The translations under genes and the position numbers were made by a program. This document shows positions 1 through 3,831 of a DNA stretch of 7,827 bases, piece by piece (positions within the stretch are counted from its first letter, which is position 1; each line of letters starts with the position of its first letter). This DNA is from an archaeon (GTDB taxonomy: Archaea > Micrarchaeota > Micrarchaeia > Norongarragalinales > SBBD01), in NCBI GenBank assembly GCA_005239845.1, contig SBBD01000060.1:1-7827 (forward strand). The letters are read 5' to 3'. Under the pieces are notes generated by a model. That model was not told the DNA's origin. It worked only from the letters and a program-made list of their open reading frames with translations, and searched no databases.

Positions 1-27
1 CCTCAAACTGGGGGGAAACCGTAGGTT

Positions 28-103
28 GCCCCGCGGTTCGGATTTGAACCCGGGTTGCAGGATTGAGAATCCTGCGTCCTTGACCGGACTGGACGATCGG
101 AGC
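28..103 (-). tRNA. tRNA-Glu (anticodon CTC), irregular 3' half
   Basis: Read on the minus strand, the gene starts GCTCCGA at base 103. The D stem GTCC/GGAC is perfect around a loop containing GG, and the anticodon arm CAGGA-TTCTCAA-TCCTG is perfect, with anticodon CTC (Glu). The T loop TTCAAAT follows GG. The 3' strand GCGGGGC pairs with the 5' end over six positions, including one G-U, and the seventh position is an A/G mismatch. The T stem does not pair well: seven bases rather than five separate the T loop from the acceptor strand, and only about three T-stem pairs form. No CCA is encoded. A TATA-like box about 30 bases upstream supports transcription. The gene may be functional with an odd T arm, or its 3' half may be altered; an automated tRNA caller would settle the ends. 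Confidence 0.62.
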
Positions 104-130
104 GTTCAGCAAAAGAAGGGAAACATAGCT

Positions 131-138
131 TAAAAATA
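131..138 (-). promoter_or_regulatory. TATA box of the tRNA-Glu gene
   Basis: On the minus strand this reads TATTTTTA, centred about 31 bases upstream of the first tRNA base at 103. That is the spacing expected for an archaeal TATA box with a transcription start a few bases before the mature tRNA. Confidence 0.5.
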
Positions 139-140
139 CG

Positions 141-230
141 TTCTCCGAATCTTGAAAATCCGCCAGGGAACAGCGTGGACGACAGGGGTTATAAACGCCA
201 AGGGGGACGCGAACCCTGGAAAACGGAGAA
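141..230. other. Nested inverted repeats between tRNA-Glu and the Cys-rich gene
   Basis: TTCTCCG (141-147) is the perfect complement of CGGAGAA (224-230). Inside it, CCAGGG (163-168) pairs with CCCTGG (214-219). The enclosed segment also holds a good TATA-like TTATAAA at 189-195. No open reading frame explains it, and no clear C/D or H/ACA box was found. It may be a small structured RNA or two chance helices; the strand is undecided. Confidence 0.3.
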
Positions 231-240
231 ATAGAAATCA

Positions 241-291
241 TAAAAAAGGAAAAGCAAGGGAGGGCCCCTGAAGGGAAAGCGCGGGCCTTCC
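241..291 (-). terminator. Hairpin plus T-run terminator of the Cys-rich gene
   Basis: Five bases after the minus-strand stop codon (296-298) there is a nine-pair stem, 259-267 with 283-291, including one G-U and a 15-base loop. In the minus-strand direction it is followed by a T-rich run, the complement of 241-258. The arrangement resembles an intrinsic terminator; in archaea the T-run alone often suffices. Confidence 0.5.
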
Positions 292-295
292 GTGC

Positions 296-592
296 TCATT
301 CCTCTTCCTCACCGAAAACCGAAGCCATTTTATCGTCCAGCTCCTCCATCCGCTTGGCCTCCTCGTCCTCGCCCTTGCTCTTTTCCTTCATGAGGTCCAC
401 GATGGCGTCCGCCAGGTCGTCCAGCTTCTTGCCATACTTCCCCTCCAAGCGTTTCTTGACCTTTTCCTTCAAGAGTTCCTTCTTCGCCCAATAGCCCAGT
501 ATGTAGGCGTAGTCCACGTTGCCCGGCCCGCAATATCCGGAACGGCACTGCATCTCATATCCCCGACAACCGCATGCTCCGCTTTCGCACAT
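296..592 (-). CDS. Small Cys-rich acidic protein of unknown function
   Basis: From the ATG at 592 the product is 98 residues. A TTG at 637 would add 15 residues, but it lies only about nine bases from the centre of the likely TATA box (641-652), so upstream of the expected transcription start near 620. The ATG at 592 also has a GAGGG ribosome-binding-like stretch six to seven bases before it. The N-terminus holds five cysteines within about 25 residues (MCESGACGCRG, then QCRSGYCG), which suggests metal or Fe-S binding or redox pairs. The rest is a highly charged, probably helical region rich in Lys and Glu that ends in an acidic EEEE tail. No signal peptide or membrane segment is seen. It is divergent from a PadR-type regulator and probably controlled by it. 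I do not recognise the family; a metal or redox role is inference. Confidence 0.7.
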   Translation of the reverse strand: MCESGACGCRGYEMQCRSGYCGPGNVDYAYILGYWAKKELLKEKVKKRLEGKYGKKLDDLADAIVDLMKEKSKGEDEEAKRMEELDDKMASVFGEEEE

Positions 593-619
593 ATGAAATC
601 CCTCGGATGTATTGAACAC

Positions 620-639
620 CCAATATTGGATAGCCAATA
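620..639. promoter_or_regulatory. Candidate operator with three CCAATA half-sites
   Basis: CCAATATTGG (620-629) is a perfect 10-base palindrome. It overlaps a second inverted repeat, TATTGG (624-629), spacer ATAG, CCAATA (634-639). The half-sites lie over the expected transcription start of the Cys-rich gene and beside the shared TATA region, which is where an autoregulating PadR dimer could block both promoters. Binding by the neighbouring PadR protein is inferred. Confidence 0.5.
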
Positions 640-640
640 C

Positions 641-652
641 TTATATTTAAAG
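641..652. promoter_or_regulatory. Shared divergent TATA region (Cys-rich gene / PadR gene)
   Basis: TTATATTTAAAG reads as a plausible TATA box on both strands. On the plus strand its centre (~646) is 30 bases before the ATG at 676. On the minus strand it predicts a start near 620, giving a leader of about 28 bases before the ATG at 592. Confidence 0.5.
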
Positions 653-675
653 CTTTGCTTCTCCTATGCTTTTTC

Positions 676-969
676 ATGCAAGAAGGCTGCGACATGCGGG
701 GCTACCTCTCGTTCCTCATCTTGTGGCTGCTAAGCAAGAAGCCCCTGGCCGGCAGCGAGTTGGCTGAGGAAATAGGGAAGCGCAAGGGCGTGCGGCCCAA
801 CCCGGGCACCATCTACCCCACGCTCGCGGATTTGAGTCACCGCAAGGCCGTGTCCTTCAAGATGCAGGGGAAGAAAAAAGTCTATTCCCTGACGCCGAAG
901 GGCCGGCAGATGCTGCAGGAGTCCGTGGACTTCTTCTGCCACTGCTTCCACGACGTGTTTTCCAAATAG
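676..969 (+). CDS. PadR-family winged-helix transcriptional regulator
   Basis: With the ATG at 676 the product is 97 residues. It shows the PadR pattern: a hydrophobic first helix (LSFLILWLLSKKPLAGSEL), a Gly/Pro-rich turn with PGTIYPTLADL in the recognition-helix region, then a wing (KKKVYSLTPKGRQML) and a C-terminal helix that would form the dimer interface. A conserved-looking Cys lies just before MRGYL, and the C-terminus has CHCFH, so a metal or redox sensing role is possible. ATG 676 is about 30 bases from the TATA region. ATG 694 is an alternative with a GAAGG stretch seven bases before it, and TTG 655 is unlikely. The gene is divergent from the Cys-rich gene and probably represses that gene and itself through the palindromes at 620-639. 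The family call is secure; the ligand is unknown. Confidence 0.88.
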   Translation: MQEGCDMRGYLSFLILWLLSKKPLAGSELAEEIGKRKGVRPNPGTIYPTLADLSHRKAVSFKMQGKKKVYSLTPKGRQMLQESVDFFCHCFHDVFSK

Positions 970-1028
970 CCTAAGCTCATGGTTGCCGTCCCTTGATTCT
1001 CTCCTATTGCCTAGGGCTTTCCTTTCCG

Positions 1029-1035
1029 TTTAAAT
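1029..1035 (+). promoter_or_regulatory. TATA box of tRNA-Leu
   Basis: TTTAAAT is centred about 31 bases before the first base of tRNA-Leu at 1063. This is the normal archaeal spacing for a transcription start a few bases upstream of the mature tRNA. Confidence 0.6.
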
Positions 1036-1062
1036 GCCTTTTTTCCCTTAATCCTTCTTCTT

Positions 1063-1147
1063 GCAGGGGTGGCAGAGCCAGGTCAAATGCGGCAGATTCA
1101 GGGTCTGTTCCCTTAGGGGTTCGAGAGTTCAAATCTCTCCCCCTGCA
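1063..1147 (+). tRNA. tRNA-Leu (anticodon CAG)
   Basis: This is a complete type II tRNA of 85 bases. The acceptor stem GCAGGGG/CCCCTGC is perfect with discriminator A at 1147. The anticodon arm GCAGA-TTCAGGG-TCTGT gives anticodon CAG. A variable arm with CCC-TTA-GGG follows, then a perfect T arm GAGAG-TTCAAAT-CTCTC. No CCA is encoded. Its last bases are repeated twice downstream (1266-1282 and 2262-2274), marking it as the target of an insertion. Unlike those two copies, it is not followed directly by a T-run. Confidence 0.93.
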
Positions 1148-1148
1148 T
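1132..1148 (+). repeat. Direct repeat copy 1: 3' end of tRNA-Leu (att-like)
   Basis: AATCTCTCCCCCTGCAT covers the T-stem 3' strand, the acceptor 3' strand, the discriminator and one further base of tRNA-Leu. The identical 17 bases recur at 1266-1282. The 13 bases CTCCCCCTGCATT (1137-1149) recur at 2262-2274. tRNA 3' ends are the classic attachment sites of tyrosine-recombinase integrated elements. Confidence 0.75.
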
Positions 1149-1160
1149 TGCCCCCTCCAG

Positions 1161-1186
1161 GGGAACCCAGGTTCCCCCACTTGGGT
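1161..1186 (+). other. Hairpin-forming GC-rich segment after tRNA-Leu
   Basis: Two alternative structures are possible. GGGAACC (1161-1167) pairs with GGTTCCC (1170-1176) around CA. Alternatively, ACCCAGGT (1165-1172) pairs with ACTTGGGT (1179-1186), eight pairs with one G-U and loop TCCCCC. There is no T-run, so it is not an obvious terminator. Its role is unknown. Confidence 0.3.
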
Positions 1187-1214
1187 CGCCTCTCCCCCTC
1201 CTCTTCATTATCTT

Positions 1215-1281
1215 TGGCGCGGAGCCACCGCACCTTTCTTGTTAAGAAAGGGGCAAGGCGTTCCTAATCTCTCCCCCTGCA
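1215..1281 (+). pseudogene. Decayed tRNA-like body (anticodon-like GTT) with tRNA-Leu 3' end
   Basis: The segment starts TGGC...GAGCCA, like the D-arm region of the adjacent tRNA-Leu. It then has a perfect anticodon-type arm CTTTC-TTGTTAA-GAAAG, whose loop carries T before and A after GTT (Asn-type). GTTC followed by AATCTCTCCCCCTGCA resembles the T loop and 3' acceptor end. Its length of 67 bases matches positions 8-73 of a type I tRNA. No 5' strand complementary to the acceptor end precedes it, and the T stem does not pair, so it cannot fold as a tRNA. It may be a tRNA remnant recombined at the repeat, or partly chance. Confidence 0.33.
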
Positions 1282-1282
1282 T
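1266..1282 (+). repeat. Direct repeat copy 2 of tRNA-Leu 3' end
   Basis: The 17 bases are identical to 1132-1148, spaced 134 bases from copy 1. They are followed at 1287-1292 by a T6 run that could end transcripts starting at tRNA-Leu. The preceding bases also resemble a tRNA T loop (GTTC). Confidence 0.72.
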
Positions 1283-1286
1283 CTTG

Positions 1287-1400
1287 TTTTTTGCGTAAGA
1301 GGTTAGTTTTCTTGCCAGAATTCATGCGGTTTTAGCTCGTAAATTGCTGCAAAAACTAGCCTGTTATGGAATTTTTAGTACGCAAAAAAAGAGCTAACCT
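1287..1400. repeat. Cluster of mutually exclusive inverted repeats in AT-rich DNA
   Basis: TTTTTTGCGTA (1287-1297) is the perfect complement of TACGCAAAAAA (1379-1389). AGGTTAG (1300-1306) matches CTAACCT (1394-1400), which crosses the first pair in pseudoknot order. GGTTAGTTTT (1301-1310) also pairs with AAAACTAGCC (1352-1361), extending outward with one mismatch to about 1294/1368. TTAGCTC (1332-1338) pairs with GAGCTAA (1391-1397). The pairings compete with each other. Possible roles are a structured or switching RNA, or recombinase or replication binding sites of the inserted element; none can be chosen from sequence alone. No gene is seen in 1148-1545. Confidence 0.4.
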
Positions 1401-1428
1401 TTAATAAAAACCAGGATTCTAGCCAAGA

Positions 1429-1467
1429 CGAGCCGTCCACGTATTTCAAAGTGGAACTCGCGGCTTG
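1429..1467 (+). other. Bulged hairpin upstream of the HEPN gene
   Basis: CGAGCCG (1429-1435) pairs with CGGCTTG (1461-1467), with one G-U. It is stacked on TCCAC (1436-1440) with GTGGA (1451-1455). Five unpaired bases (1456-1460) lie on the 3' side and a 10-base loop at the tip. It lies before the HEPN promoter, so it would not be in that mRNA. It could belong to an independent RNA or to an element-end structure. Confidence 0.3.
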
Positions 1468-1516
1468 CGGAAGGCATCCAAACCCCCAGCGTAGCTTCTT
1501 AAAAGAGAGCCCGTCC

Positions 1517-1526
1517 AATATATTTA
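1517..1526 (+). promoter_or_regulatory. TATA box of the HEPN/MNT operon
   Basis: AATATATTTA is a strong archaeal TATA match centred about 25 bases before the ATG at 1546. This implies a leaderless mRNA for the HEPN gene and supports that start codon. Confidence 0.65.
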
Positions 1527-1545
1527 CCAGTTAAAGTGCTTCCGC

Positions 1546-1917
1546 ATGAGTGAATCCCAGAAATGGCTTGAACGGGCAAGCGGGGATTTAAAAGACTCCG
1601 CCTACAACCTGAAGGGAAAGAGGTTCAGGACGGCGCTCTTTCTAGCTCAGCAGGCTGCCGAGAAGGCACTGAAGGCAGTGCTAATCAAGAAAAAGGGGAA
1701 ATTCGAACGGATTCATGACCTCGTAAAGCTCGCAAAAGAAGCTGAGGCGCCTGAATCCATCATTTCCATGACGGCGGCCCTGTCGCCTTTTTACCTGCAG
1801 ATGCGTTATCCGGATGCGGAGTTTGATGAAACTGAGCTATCCGCAGCCGCAGCCAATACTCTTCACAACTATGCGAAGGAGATAATAAAATGGGCAAAAG
1901 CGGAGATCTCAAGATAG
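1546..1917 (+). CDS. HEPN domain protein (toxin-like partner of MNT)
   Basis: The 123-residue all-helical protein has the HEPN-domain pattern of PF05168-type proteins: an N-terminal helix, RTALFLAQQAAEKALKAVL (28-46), RIHDLVKLAKEA (55-66), then an RYPD motif (87-90) and a final helix ending near residue 123. In HEPN/MNT modules the HEPN protein is typically an RNase-type toxin, and the MNT protein neutralises it, in studied cases by nucleotidyl transfer. The usual catalytic R-x4-6-H motif is not evident; the closest is R55-x-H57. Catalytic competence is therefore uncertain, and a structural or substrate-binding role is possible. The gene is leaderless from the TATA box at 1517-1526. Its 3' end overlaps the MNT gene by 28 bases, indicating coupled expression. 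It lies inside the tRNA-Leu repeats and is probably acquired. Confidence 0.88.
   Translation: MSESQKWLERASGDLKDSAYNLKGKRFRTALFLAQQAAEKALKAVLIKKKGKFERIHDLVKLAKEAEAPESIISMTAALSPFYLQMRYPDAEFDETELSAAAANTLHNYAKEIIKWAKAEISR
1877..1881 (+). promoter_or_regulatory. Ribosome binding site of the MNT gene
   Basis: AGGAG lies eight bases before the ATG at 1890, within the HEPN coding sequence. As an internal gene of a leaderless operon, MNT needs its own site, and this fixes its start. Confidence 0.6.
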
Positions 1918-2210
1918 TCGGGGCGTTCAAGCGCATAATTGGGAGAACTTTGCACTTGGAAAAGGTGGTGCTTTTCGGCAGCCGGGCCTCCGGAAAGCCG
2001 AGAAAAGGAAGCGATTTCGATCTAATAATGGTGAGCCAAAGCTTCAAGGGGCTGAAATGGTTCGAAAGGAGCCCGAAGCTGCTGCTGGAATGGCACAAGC
2101 GGTTCGATTACCCGGTAGACCTCCTGTGCTATACTCCGGAGGAATTTGAAAAAAGGCTTGAGGGCACGAATATAGTATCCGAGGCGCTCAAGCACGGCAT
2201 AGTAATTTGA
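1890..2210 (+). CDS. MNT-type minimal nucleotidyltransferase (antitoxin-like)
   Basis: The 106-residue protein has a complete minimal nucleotidyltransferase signature. GSRASG (30-35) is the GS motif, SDFDL (41-45) provides the first two metal-binding aspartates D42 and D44, and D77 in YPVDLL is the likely third. The fold belongs to the DNA polymerase beta superfamily (MNT/KNT group). Partners of HEPN proteins in this group act as antitoxins, in characterised systems by adenylylating the toxin. With all three aspartates present it is probably active. The start at 1890 is supported by AGGAG eight bases upstream. Isoleucine is coded by ATA in five of seven places, unlike the mostly ATC/ATT usage of neighbouring genes, which fits horizontal transfer. 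The 3' end lies about 50 bases before repeat copy 3. Confidence 0.9.
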   Translation: MGKSGDLKIVGAFKRIIGRTLHLEKVVLFGSRASGKPRKGSDFDLIMVSQSFKGLKWFERSPKLLLEWHKRFDYPVDLLCYTPEEFEKRLEGTNIVSEALKHGIVI

Positions 2211-2261
2211 TGAGCCGCAGGTTGTCTTCAAAGGTCGGACTCTAGCATCATCCTTGTGGTG

Positions 2262-2274
2262 CTCCCCCTGCATT
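2262..2274 (+). repeat. Direct repeat copy 3 of tRNA-Leu 3' end
   Basis: CTCCCCCTGCATT matches 1137-1149 exactly, and the match ends at a short T-run (2273-2277). T-runs are the usual archaeal tRNA terminator, so this copy may preserve the original downstream flank of tRNA-Leu, displaced by the insertion. Confidence 0.6.
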
Positions 2275-2288
2275 TTTACTTGATTCAC

Positions 2289-2297
2289 AAATTATTT
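2289..2297 (+). promoter_or_regulatory. TATA box of the DUF1905 gene
   Basis: AAATTATTT, followed by more T, is centred about 28 bases before ATG 2322. This supports that start and a leaderless mRNA, rather than the longer frame from 2256 that would run through repeat copy 3. Confidence 0.5.
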
Positions 2298-2321
2298 TTT
2301 TACGTGTTGGGCCGATGGCAA

Positions 2322-2822
2322 ATGAAAAAACAAGTTTTTTCCGCGGTCGTGAAGATGACAGGCATCAACCCCTACATCGAAGTCCCCGCGAACGTCAGCC
2401 AAGCCCTCGTGAAAACTTCGGGAAGGAAAGGGTTCATTCCCGTCTGGATGAAATTGAAGGGCAGGCGCTTCCAAGCCAACGTGGTGCCCATAGGAAAGGG
2501 AAGACACGTGCTCTACTTGAACCTCCAGATGCGCTTGCCTACGAATACGAAGGTGGGGGACAAAATAACTATTGCTCTAGCTCACGACGCTTCCAACCGC
2601 GCACTTCCCATCCCTTCCATTCTTCGGAAGGCCTTGAAAGAAAAAAGTTTATGGGAACGGTTCTTGCAATTCCCTCCCTCGCACCGCAAGGAGTTCATTC
2701 GTTACCTGCAATTCCTCAAAACAAAAGACTCGCGCCTTAGAGCAGTGCAAAAAATCATCACCCACGTCCGGAAGCAAAGGATGTGGTTCAGAAACCAAAG
2801 AAAGAGGGGGAAAAGGCCGTAA
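2322..2822 (+). CDS. DUF1905 / YdeI-OmpD-associated domain protein
   Basis: From ATG 2322 the product is 166 residues. The first ~95 residues match the DUF1905 beta-barrel pattern: VFSAVVK, an IEVPANV strand, a GFIPVWMKLKGRRFQANVVP hairpin, GRHVLYLNLQMR and VGDKITIALAHD. Then comes a PIPSILRKAL helix and a PPSHRKEFIRYLQFLKTKDSRLRAVQKI segment typical of the YdeI/OmpD-associated C-terminal domain. A very basic tail (RKQRMWFRNQRKRGKR) follows. Members of this group are poorly characterised. The frame could extend to 2256, but the added residues run through the tRNA repeat and upstream of the TATA box, so 2322 is preferred. It converges on the next gene with one base between the stop codons. Confidence 0.8.
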   Translation: MKKQVFSAVVKMTGINPYIEVPANVSQALVKTSGRKGFIPVWMKLKGRRFQANVVPIGKGRHVLYLNLQMRLPTNTKVGDKITIALAHDASNRALPIPSILRKALKEKSLWERFLQFPPSHRKEFIRYLQFLKTKDSRLRAVQKIITHVRKQRMWFRNQRKRGKRP

Positions 2823-2823
2823 T

Positions 2824-3765
2824 TCAGTGGAGGACGGCGCTTCCCAGAATGCGGAGGCCTTTCGCGTTCAGGTCGCAGAGCAAAAGCGTTTCCCCGCTGT
2901 TGTACGCCAACGGCTTCTCGCAGACGAGCTTGGCCTTCCCTTTTTCCCCCGCCTTCAATTCCTTTTCCAGTTCCAGTTTGGCTGGGTGGAACTGGAGGCC
3001 CAAGCTTACATGGTACGTTCCGCTTACCAACGGCGTTTTCGCGAATGGGGTTGCATGCACTTCACACTCCAGTTCCCTGCCTGTTTTCACAGGTTCCTTG
3101 GAAAGCACGGTTCCCCTCGCCATTTCCTCGCTTTTCACTCCTTTCAAGGACAAGCCAACCCGGTCTCCCGACTGCGCGGCCTTCACGTCCTCGTCATTCT
3201 TCTGGATGCTCTTCACTTCTACTTCCTTCCCCAGCGGCGCAGTATACAGATTGTCATGCACCTTTACCTCTCCTTGCTTCAGGAACCCCAAGGCGACCGT
3301 TCCCACGCCTTTCACTTCAAAGCAGTGGTCCACCAGCGCCTCTGCCGGGCCTTCCTTGGCGATACTTTCCTGCGCCAGCAAGTAGTTCTTGGCCTCCGGG
3401 AAGGAAGGAAAGATTTTGCAGTCTTTGAGCTTCGTGTTTTTAAGGAGTGGCGCCAAGTCCAAGCTATTGGTAACGAAAACGGCTTTCTGAAAGTTCAGGG
3501 AGTCCAGCGCCACGATGATCTCCCCGAGCTCGGGAGACAAGGAATCGGCAAGCATTAGCGCGTCATCGGAGAGGGCAAGCGCTTGCAGGAGGGAAGAAAG
3601 CTTTGCGGGATACGCGGCAGGGTCGATGGCCGTCACGATCTTGCCTTGGAAGACTGCGTGGTAAAACCCGAGATCGTCCACGCTTCCCTTCTTTCCCAAG
3701 GCTTGCGCTGCCTCCTGCCTTTTCTCCGCCTCTTGGCCTAATATGGCGACATTCAAGCTGGGCAT
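2824..3765 (-). CDS. EF-Tu/SelB-like protein with degenerate GTPase domain
   Basis: The product is 313 residues from ATG 3765 (316 from GTG 3774). The order resembles an EF-Tu or archaeal SelB protein: an N-terminal G-domain-like region (about 1-140), a domain 2 beta-barrel (about 145-225; FEVKGVGTVALGFLKQGEVK and GDRVGLSLKGV are typical) and a domain 3-like barrel to the C-terminus. The GTP-binding motifs are absent. The P-loop position reads GQEAEKRQ, the D-x2-G region reads IDPAAYPAKL, and the NKxD position reads TNSLD. It is probably a pseudo-GTPase that keeps the RNA- or protein-binding barrels, so a role on tRNA or ribosomes is possible but unproven. It shares a symmetric TATA-like box (3801-3812) with the divergent small membrane protein gene. 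Confidence 0.8.
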   Translation of the reverse strand: MPSLNVAILGQEAEKRQEAAQALGKKGSVDDLGFYHAVFQGKIVTAIDPAAYPAKLSSLLQALALSDDALMLADSLSPELGEIIVALDSLNFQKAVFVTNSLDLAPLLKNTKLKDCKIFPSFPEAKNYLLAQESIAKEGPAEALVDHCFEVKGVGTVALGFLKQGEVKVHDNLYTAPLGKEVEVKSIQKNDEDVKAAQSGDRVGLSLKGVKSEEMARGTVLSKEPVKTGRELECEVHATPFAKTPLVSGTYHVSLGLQFHPAKLELEKELKAGEKGKAKLVCEKPLAYNSGETLLLCDLNAKGLRILGSAVLH

Positions 3766-3800
3766 GCTTTTCACGAATGGGTTACTACCCCTTGCCGCGA

Positions 3801-3812
3801 AAATTATTTTAA
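3801..3812. promoter_or_regulatory. Shared divergent TATA-like box
   Basis: AAATTATTTTAA is A/T-only and reads as a TATA box on both strands. Its centre lies about 26 bases before ATG 3832 on the plus strand. On the minus strand it predicts a start near 3780, seven to fifteen bases before the GTG/ATG starts of the pseudo-GTPase. Confidence 0.5.
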
Positions 3813-3831
3813 GCAGTTAGTGTAAAGGAAA

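Larger units (their letters stand above)
1149..2274 (+). mobile_element. Putative tRNA-Leu mini-island carrying HEPN/MNT pair
   Basis: The segment is bounded by tRNA-Leu 3'-end repeats (1132-1148 and 2262-2274), with a third, exact 17-base copy inside (1266-1282). This divides it into a segment of about 134 bases and one of about 980 bases. The longer part holds an AT-rich, repeat-dense non-coding region and the HEPN/MNT pair; the shorter part holds a decayed tRNA-like body. No integrase or recombinase gene is present, so the island would be a remnant, or mobilised in trans. Support comes from the repeats at a tRNA 3' end, T-runs after copies 2 and 3, and the ATA-rich isoleucine codons of the MNT gene (five of seven). 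The boundaries and the mobile nature are inference. Confidence 0.5.

Noticed and set aside
1161..1186. Intrinsic terminator after tRNA-Leu
   Set aside because: The hairpins are not followed by a T-run, so they do not look like an archaeal terminator.
993..1298. Open frames across tRNA-Leu and its downstream flank (plus strand, 993-1298 and 1061-1267)
   Set aside because: They run through a well-folded tRNA and repeat sequences, have no start signal, and encode low-complexity Pro/Ser-rich residues; shadows of the RNA gene.
2208..2213. TGATGA as a possible C box of a C/D small RNA after the MNT gene
   Set aside because: No CTGA D or D' box follows at suitable spacing, and TGA here is the MNT stop codon.
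2256..2321. Extended N-terminus of the DUF1905 gene from ATG 2256
   Set aside because: It translates the tRNA repeat copy and the TATA-like box; the DUF1905 pattern begins just after ATG 2322, which lies about 28 bases from the box.
2827..3558. Plus-strand frame opposite the pseudo-GTPase (243 residues)
   Set aside because: Antisense to a protein with clear EF-Tu domain 2 features; no recognisable domain or start signal.
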